Position numbers and translations under genes: made by a program. From assembly GCA_002784245.1 (NCBI GenBank), contig PFKL01000234.1:1-11337 (forward strand): a stretch of 11,337 nucleotides of DNA. The letters run 5' to 3'. The notes under the pieces were generated by a model. It was not told the DNA's origin. It was given only the letters and a program-made list of their open reading frames with translations, and ran no database searches. Numbering within the stretch: position 1 is the stretch's first letter; each line of letters starts with the position of its first letter. This stretch comes from Comamonadaceae bacterium CG_4_10_14_3_um_filter_60_75 (GTDB taxonomy: Bacteria > Pseudomonadota > Gammaproteobacteria > Burkholderiales > Burkholderiaceae_C). Shown piece by piece: positions 7,109 through 11,337 of this stretch.

Positions 7109-7888
7109 TCACATCAGCGAGAAGTCGCGTTCGAACTTCATCAGGTGCTGGCCGCCGTCGACCAGCAGCGTGGTGCCGGTGATGGAATTGTTGGTCAGGG
7201 CAAAGGCCACGGTGGCGGCCACGTCCGCAGCGGTGGACGAGTGGCCCAGCGGGGCCAGTTTGTGCAGCGTGTCAAATTTCTCCGGGCTGAGCATGTGGCT
7301 GGTCAGCGTCAGGCCGGGGGCCACGCCGACGACGCGCACGCGCGGCGCCAGTTCCATCGCCAGCAGCGTGTTGGCGGATTCCAGCGCGGCCTTGGACAAG
7401 GTGTAGCTCAAAAAATCGGGGTTGGGGTTCCACAGTTTCTGGTCCAGCAGGTTGACCACCGCGCCACGGGCATCGCGGCTGGCCAGGTGCTCATGCAGCG
7501 CCTGGCTGAGCAAAACCGCCGCCCCGGCGTTGGAGCGGATGTGCTTTTCCAGCGCGGCAAAGCTGAAGGTGGCCACCGTGTCGTGCTCAAAAGTCGAGGC
7601 ACTGTTGACCAGCGCGTCGACGTAGCCAAACTCTTCGACCACGCTGGGCAGCAAATGGCGCACCGCCGTCTCATTGGCCAGATTGGCACGAAAAGCAGTG
7701 CTAGCGCCGGCCAGTCTGGTGCAGTCCGCTACTGTTTTGCGAGCTTCGTCGACCGAATCGCGGTAATGCACGGCCACGCGCCAGCCCGCAGTCGCCAGGT
7801 GCAGGGCGATCTCGCGGCCTAAGCGCTTGGCCGCGCCGGTGATCAGCACGGTCGGCTGGCGGTCAGGGTTTAAAGATTGGGTGGACAT
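7109..7888 (-). CDS. Pteridine-reductase-like short-chain dehydrogenase/reductase
   Basis: 259 residues, one SDR domain. The nucleotide-binding motif is TGAAKRLG (17-24), the TGxxxRxG form found in pteridine reductase PTR1 and FolM, not the classical TGxxxGxG; the Arg suggests NADPH. The NNAS motif reads NSAS (95-98). The catalytic pair is Y162 and K166 (YTLSKAALE). D149 lies where PTR1 has its active-site Asp in place of the classical Ser (LLDQKLWNPNPDFLSY). VAPG and the C-terminal GTTLLVDGGQ follow as usual. A role in reducing dihydropterin, dihydromonapterin or dihydrofolate is inferred from these motifs and from folB lying immediately downstream; a generic SDR with another substrate remains possible. 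The start ATG is only 20 bases from the start of the divergent methyltransferase gene, and there is no clear ribosome site. Confidence 0.88.
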   Translation of the reverse strand: MSTQSLNPDRQPTVLITGAAKRLGREIALHLATAGWRVAVHYRDSVDEARKTVADCTRLAGASTAFRANLANETAVRHLLPSVVEEFGYVDALVNSASTFEHDTVATFSFAALEKHIRSNAGAAVLLSQALHEHLASRDARGAVVNLLDQKLWNPNPDFLSYTLSKAALESANTLLAMELAPRVRVVGVAPGLTLTSHMLSPEKFDTLHKLAPLGHSSTAADVAATVAFALTNNSITGTTLLVDGGQHLMKFERDFSLM

Positions 7889-7908
7889 TCAGGGACAATC
7901 CGCAGGAT
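7889..7908. promoter_or_regulatory. 20-base divergent start region
   Basis: The SDR start codon (7888) and the methyltransferase start codon (7909) face away from each other with 20 bases between them. On the plus strand GACAAT (7894-7899) resembles a -10 box and ends 9 bases before the ATG, so transcription would begin at or within a few bases of the start codon. AGGA at 7904-7907 is only one base from the ATG, too close for a normal ribosome site. Any -35 elements must lie inside the opposing coding sequence. I saw no convincing -35 on either strand. Confidence 0.4.
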
Positions 7909-9057
7909 ATGACGACAGCTTCAAGTTTAACGGCCGCACTGGCCGCCCTTATTGCCCAGGATATTGCCCACAGCGGCGGTTGGATCGGCTTTGACCATTT
8001 CATGAGCCAGGCGCTGTACGCGCCGGGTCTGGGCTACTACGCGCACGGCAGCACCAAGTTTGGCACCATGCCCTACACAAAAGAAGGCGGCGCGCGGGTG
8101 GCGGGCAGCGACTTTGTCACCGCGCCCGAGATGACCCCGCTGTTCGGCTGGACCGTGGCGCAACAGGTGGCACAAGCCTTGCAGGTGACCGGCACCGACC
8201 AGGTATGGGAGTTTGGTGCGGGTTCGGGCGCGCTGGCGCTGCAGGTGTTGCAGGCGCTCAAAGCGCAGGGCGTGGCATTACAACGTTACACGATCGTCGA
8301 TATTTCGGGCAGCTTGCGTGCGCGTCAGCAGGCCACGCTGGCTGACTTTGCCGACCAGGTGCGCTGGGTCGACGCGCTGCCCGAGGCGATGCAAGGTGTG
8401 GTGCTGGGCAACGAGGTGCTCGATGCCATGCCAGTCAAATTGCTCGCGCGCGTGGGCGGTGTGTGGCACGAGCGCGGCGTGGGCTTGGGCTTGGGCGAGC
8501 CCGATGCGCAGGGCACACCCACCTTCGCCTGGCAAGACCGCGCGACCGACCTGCGCCCGCCGGTTGACGTGCCCGGCGAGCACGACTACCTGACCGAGAT
8601 TCACCCGCAGGGCGAATCGTTCATCCGCACGCTGGGCGACAAGCTGACGGCGGGCGCTGCGTTTTTCATCGACTACGGCTTCCCCGAGGCCGAGTACTAC
8701 CACCCGCAGCGCCACATGGGCACAGTGATGTGCCACCAGGCGCACCAGGCCGACGGTGACCCGTTGACCGCAGTGGGCCAAAAAGACATCACCGCGCACG
8801 TCAACTTCACCGGTGCGGCCATGGCGGGCAATGAGGCCGACCTGGGTGTGCTGGGTTACTGCAGCCAGGCGACGTTCCTGATCAACTGCGGCCTGCTCAA
8901 GCAGATGGAAGTGGCCGACCAGAAAACCCGTGTGATGGCACAAAAACTCATCATGGAGCACGAAATGGGCGAGTTTTTCAAGGTCATCGGTTTCTACAAG
9001 GGCGAGCCGTGGCAGGCGCTGGGCTTTGACCACGGTGACAAAACCCACACGCTGTAA
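7909..9057 (+). CDS. SAM-dependent methyltransferase, MidA/NDUFAF7 family (COG1565)
   Basis: 382 residues. The N-terminal FDHFMSQALYAPGLGYY (about 28-44) is characteristic of this family, followed by SDFVTAPEMTPLFG. The SAM-binding motif EFGAGSG is at 101-107, and GNEVLDAMPVKL (167-178) matches the family's NE-x-x-DA-x-P motif. FIDYGFPEAEYYHP and the late INCGLLKQ segment complete the fold. In mitochondria NDUFAF7 methylates an arginine of a complex I subunit; the target of bacterial homologues is not established to my knowledge. The length is typical. The ATG at 7909 allows the full conserved N terminus but has no spaced Shine-Dalgarno, consistent with a leaderless message. The DUF2905 gene follows after 18 bases, so the two are probably co-transcribed. 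Confidence 0.92.
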   Translation: MTTASSLTAALAALIAQDIAHSGGWIGFDHFMSQALYAPGLGYYAHGSTKFGTMPYTKEGGARVAGSDFVTAPEMTPLFGWTVAQQVAQALQVTGTDQVWEFGAGSGALALQVLQALKAQGVALQRYTIVDISGSLRARQQATLADFADQVRWVDALPEAMQGVVLGNEVLDAMPVKLLARVGGVWHERGVGLGLGEPDAQGTPTFAWQDRATDLRPPVDVPGEHDYLTEIHPQGESFIRTLGDKLTAGAAFFIDYGFPEAEYYHPQRHMGTVMCHQAHQADGDPLTAVGQKDITAHVNFTGAAMAGNEADLGVLGYCSQATFLINCGLLKQMEVADQKTRVMAQKLIMEHEMGEFFKVIGFYKGEPWQALGFDHGDKTHTL

Positions 9058-9075
9058 CGGAAAAGGCGCAAGACC

Positions 9076-9270
9076 ATGTTTCGCTGGCTGATCGTTGTTT
9101 TCCTGGCGCTGGTGCTGCTCAATGGCCTCACGCCGTGGCTGCAAAAACTCGGCTTCGGCAGGTTGCCAGGCGATTTGCGCTTCAAGGTATTTGGCAAGGA
9201 AATTTTCATCCCGCTGACCACCACCATCATTCTCAGCCTGGTGGCCGCCGGAATTTCCCGTGTGCTCTGA
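9076..9270 (+). CDS. DUF2905 small membrane protein
   Basis: 64 residues. Two hydrophobic segments (about 3-18 and 44-62) flank a basic, polar middle containing LGRLPGDLRF-like sequence (here FGRLPGDLRF) and a strand segment FKVFGKEIFIPLTT. This is the pattern of DUF2905, a family of short inner-membrane proteins of unknown function found widely in bacteria. The start has GGAAAAGG at 9059-9066, nine bases upstream of the ATG. It follows the methyltransferase stop by 18 bases. No catalytic residues are evident. Confidence 0.88.
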   Translation: MFRWLIVVFLALVLLNGLTPWLQKLGFGRLPGDLRFKVFGKEIFIPLTTTIILSLVAAGISRVL

Positions 9271-9338
9271 ACCCGCGTGGTAACTCGCTGTTTGGCAAAC
9301 GATTAGCATGGCGGCCTGAAGATTTATCCCGGCCACCC

Positions 9339-9704
9339 ATGAATATTCCAACCCCTGCCGTAGCGCATCGCACCGAACGCCCGTGGGGCTGGTTTGAGGC
9401 GGTGGCGGCGCAGCCCGGCTTCAAGATCAAGTGCATCAGGGTTTTGCCGGGGCAGCAGATCAGCCTGCAAAAACATCACCACCGGGCCGAGCATTGGGTC
9501 GTGGTGCAGGGCCGGGCGCACGTCACGCTGGACGACCAGGTGTTTGATCTGGCGGTAGGCCAGCACTGCGACATTGCGCTCGGGCAGGTGCATCGCCTGG
9601 CCAATCAGACGACCGACCCGCTGGAAATTGTGGAAGTGCAATTTGGCGATGACCTGCGCGAAGACGACATCGTGCGCTTGAGCGATGATTACGGTCGCCA
9701 CTGA
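9339..9704 (+). CDS. Stand-alone cupin, phosphomannose isomerase type II C-terminal-like
   Basis: 121 residues, a single cupin barrel. It matches the C-terminal isomerase domain of bifunctional ManC/AlgA enzymes: RPWGWFE at 14-20, the metal-binding HHHRAEHW at 46-53 (His and Glu ligands), VVVQGRAHVTL, a late His at 85 (GQVHRL) and the closing EVQFGDDLREDDIVRLSDDYGR. No guanylyltransferase domain is attached. It may interconvert mannose-6-phosphate and fructose-6-phosphate, but short cupins of this kind can have other roles. The ATG at 9339-9341 is chosen because the frame upstream of it overlaps the DUF2905 gene and shows no cupin sequence. No ribosome site is visible; a 68-base gap separates it from DUF2905. 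The ROK kinase follows after 14 bases. Confidence 0.85.
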   Translation: MNIPTPAVAHRTERPWGWFEAVAAQPGFKIKCIRVLPGQQISLQKHHHRAEHWVVVQGRAHVTLDDQVFDLAVGQHCDIALGQVHRLANQTTDPLEIVEVQFGDDLREDDIVRLSDDYGRH

Positions 9705-9718
9705 CTATTTCCACCATC

Positions 9719-10720
9719 ATGACTGCAACACCAACCACTCCTTCTATTGACGACTTCAAGTTGCCAGTTGGTAGCGCGCCACTTGCGTGCGTGGACATTG
9801 GTGGCACAAAGGTTGCCGTCAACATCGTTGACGAGCGCGGCGTGCGCGCCAAGGTGGCCGAGCCTACCTCCACCGCAGGCACCAACGACGCGCTGGCGCA
9901 GCAGATCATCCGTTTGATTGGGCAGAGCGCCGCCTCAGCGGGGTTGGCCGTGGACACGATTGCCCGCGTGGGCGTGGCGTCGTGCGGGCCATTTGTGCTC
10001 AATCAGGGGCTGGTGGAGCTGGCCGCGCCCAATATCTGCGGCGGCCTGGCCGGCAAGGCGCGCGGCCTGCCCAACGACTGGCAGACCGCCTTGCTGGAGG
10101 CGCCGCTGCGTGCGGCTTTCGCCAACGTGCGGGTAGAAAACGACGGCATCGGCGCGCTGGAGGCTGAGCGCCGCTGGGGGGCGCTGCAGACGGATGGCGT
10201 GCCGCTGGCCAATTGCGCTTACGTCACCTGGAGCACCGGCATCGGCACCGGGCTGTGTGTGGACGGCCATGTGCTGCGCGGCAAGAATGGCAACGCCGGT
10301 CACGCCGGCCATTTGTTTGTCAGTGACAACTTTGATGCGTTGTGCGGCTGCGGCAACGTTGGTGACGTGGAAGGCTTGATCGCAGGTAACGCGCTGGCGC
10401 GGCGTTTTGCCAGCCAGGGTTACCCAGACGCTGCTGCACTTTTTGCAGCTGCTTACGCAGGTGATACAAGGGCTGCAGGCATTATTGATGAATTGTGCCT
10501 GGTGATGGGGCGCATGCTCTACAACCTGGTTGCCACGCTGGACCTGCAGCGCGTCAGCATCGGTGGCAGCGTCTACTGGCATCACCGCGACTACCTGCTG
10601 CCAAAGTTGCAGGCGGTGCTGCGCGGCAAATTGCCTTCGCTCACCGACGGCTGCACCATCGTCAGCGCCGGACTGGGTGCACGTGTGGGCGACTACGGTG
10701 CATTGGCACTGGTTGCTTAA
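9719..10720 (+). CDS. ROK-family sugar kinase (variant zinc and substrate motifs)
   Basis: 333 residues, with the ROK (repressor, ORF, kinase) kinase core and no N-terminal DNA-binding domain. The ATP-binding motif DIGGTK is at 26-31. VENDGIGALEAERRWG carries the catalytic-type D142. STGIGTGLCVDG is the second phosphate motif. The conserved AGExGH region reads AGHAGH, with H195 where substrate-binding Glu is usual and H198 as the zinc His. The zinc segment is CGCGNVGDVE (209-218), with Asp216 in place of the third Cys. The C-terminal GGSVYWHH matches the family GG motif. It probably phosphorylates glucose, fructose, mannose or an N-acylated hexosamine; the changed residues make the substrate uncertain. 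It lies 14 bases after the cupin. Its stop codon shares TTAA with the convergent flgL stop. The start is ATG 9719, with no clear ribosome site. Confidence 0.92.
   Translation: MTATPTTPSIDDFKLPVGSAPLACVDIGGTKVAVNIVDERGVRAKVAEPTSTAGTNDALAQQIIRLIGQSAASAGLAVDTIARVGVASCGPFVLNQGLVELAAPNICGGLAGKARGLPNDWQTALLEAPLRAAFANVRVENDGIGALEAERRWGALQTDGVPLANCAYVTWSTGIGTGLCVDGHVLRGKNGNAGHAGHLFVSDNFDALCGCGNVGDVEGLIAGNALARRFASQGYPDAAALFAAAYAGDTRAAGIIDELCLVMGRMLYNLVATLDLQRVSIGGSVYWHHRDYLLPKLQAVLRGKLPSLTDGCTIVSAGLGARVGDYGALALVA
10447..10480 (+). repeat. Possible degenerate repeat copy inside the ROK gene
   Basis: Aligned to the core of repeat copy B, 23 of 34 positions match by hand count without gaps, including AGCTGCTT, CGC, AAGGG and AGGC, in the same orientation as copies A and B. 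It encodes part of AAYAGDTRAAGIID, which is also a normally conserved stretch of ROK proteins. Chance or coding constraint could therefore explain the likeness. Confidence 0.25.
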
Positions 10721-11337
10721 CTGATGAAGTTGAACAGCGACAGCTGCTGCACCTTGGCGTAGGTTTGCAGCGCGGCCTGGTAGCCGGTTTGCTGGTTGTT
10801 GAAGTCCGAGATGCCTTTGATCATGTCGAGGTCTTCGGCGCGCGAGCGGTCAGACTCAAGCTGGATGCTGCGATTTTCCTGGTTGGCAGAAATGCGGTCG
10901 GCGCGGTTGAGCAGGTCACCTGCCTGGCCGCGCACGGCTGAAATGCGCGACATGCCGATGTCAATGTTGTGCAGCGCCTGGCCTACAGCTTGGGTGGCAC
11001 CATTGTTGTTGGGGGCTTCCCTGATGTCTTTGATGGCTTGATCGAGCACACTAAAGATGCTGGGGTCGGGCGTGATGGAGACAGTGTCACCGTTAGCAGG
11101 AGTGCCCGTGATTTGCAATGAAAGACCGGGGATATTCACAGTAGCGTTGGCTTCTGCAGAAATCTCCAGACTCAAGGGTTGATCTGATGGAAAGTCTGCG
11201 ATGACAACGGGTAAAGATGAGGTGTTAGTTGTCTTGTCAACAATGGTGTACGTTGCTGTCGTTGTATTTGGACTTGCCCCGGGGCCGACGGCGCTGAAAG
11301 AAATTTCATAGCTGTGGCCGTTTACCAAAGATGATTG
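10717..11337 (-). CDS. flgL: FlgL, flagellar hook-associated protein 3 (C-terminal part, cut by window edge)
   Basis: The frame is open to the window end, so the true start lies outside; about 206 residues are visible. FlgL (HAP3) forms the junction between hook and flagellin filament and is exported through the flagellar type III apparatus. The visible part begins in a Thr/Ser-rich, beta-strand-rich region (roughly the first 95 residues here, likely the surface-exposed D2 domain). It then passes into a long alpha-helical C-terminal region ending NNQQTGYQAALQTYAKVQQL then SLFNFIS, the hallmark tail of FlgL. The C terminus is complete. Its TAA stop is read from the same TTAA as the ROK stop, so the two genes converge without a spacer. 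DNA for the exposed region looks less GC-rich than the rest of the window. Confidence 0.93.
   Translation of the reverse strand, partial: QSSLVNGHSYEISFSAVGPGASPNTTTATYTIVDKTTNTSSLPVVIADFPSDQPLSLEISAEANATVNIPGLSLQITGTPANGDTVSITPDPSIFSVLDQAIKDIREAPNNNGATQAVGQALHNIDIGMSRISAVRGQAGDLLNRADRISANQENRSIQLESDRSRAEDLDMIKGISDFNNQQTGYQAALQTYAKVQQLSLFNFIS

Noticed and set aside
7690..7740. GC-rich imperfect palindrome around GCTAGCGCC in the SDR gene, considered as another repeat copy
   Set aside because: It does not align with copies A and B beyond a few bases and lies in normal SDR coding sequence.
9135..9338. In-frame upstream extension of the cupin gene
   Set aside because: This stretch overlaps the DUF2905 gene in another frame and its translation is not cupin-like; the family similarity starts after the ATG at 9339.
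8278..9351. Open frame of 357 codons on the minus strand
   Set aside because: It is antisense to the methyltransferase and DUF2905 genes, both clearly coding on the plus strand; its protein shows no known fold.
1..11337. Defence system, prophage, insertion sequence, CRISPR, tRNA or rRNA
   Set aside because: No transposase, integrase, nuclease or toxin-antitoxin-like gene is seen, nor spaced direct repeats or RNA-gene signatures; all sizeable coding regions match housekeeping or signalling families.

Overview
The window is an ordinary-looking, GC-rich chromosomal segment. It carries thirteen protein genes, two cut by the window edges, and I see no tRNA, rRNA, CRISPR array, phage or insertion-sequence gene. 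The gene types (TtcA, FolB, an HD-GYP protein with an N-terminal DUF3391-like domain, a MidA/NDUFAF7-type methyltransferase, DUF2905, FlgL), the codon style and a short dispersed repeat I recall from this group suggest a betaproteobacterium of the Burkholderiales, most likely a Comamonadaceae member of the Rhodoferax/Polaromonas kind. That placement is inference; no marker gene proves it.

Layout. From 7888 leftward to base 1, eight genes lie in a row on the minus strand: a pteridine-reductase-like SDR, folB (dihydroneopterin aldolase), ttcA (tRNA 2-thiocytidine synthetase), a DUF4136-type lipoprotein, an HD-GYP protein, a PAS-GGDEF-EAL protein, a histidine phosphatase and the 5' part of thrH. 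From 7909 rightward, four genes lie on the plus strand: a MidA/NDUFAF7-family methyltransferase, a small DUF2905 membrane protein, a stand-alone phosphomannose-isomerase-type cupin and a ROK-family sugar kinase. The last gene, flgL (C-terminal part), is on the minus strand and converges on the ROK gene so tightly that both stop codons use one TTAA.

Functional groups. SDR plus folB look like a small pterin/folate unit. The HD-GYP and PAS-GGDEF-EAL genes overlap by ATGA and form a translationally coupled cyclic-di-GMP module. The cupin and ROK kinase, 14 bases apart, point to hexose or hexose-phosphate handling. With flgL nearby, motility control by cyclic-di-GMP is a natural guess, but nothing in the sequence links them directly.

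Most interesting. I found no new multi-gene system. The best observations are small. (1) A dispersed repeat has two clear copies (1164-1220 and 5662-5718; 40 of 57 positions identical by hand count). The second copy supplies the start codon and most of the signal peptide of a lipoprotein gene. (2) The HD-GYP protein has Asn where the family usually has a metal-binding Asp. (3) The ROK kinase has changed zinc and substrate motifs. (4) Two divergent genes start only 20 bases apart, at least one possibly leaderless.
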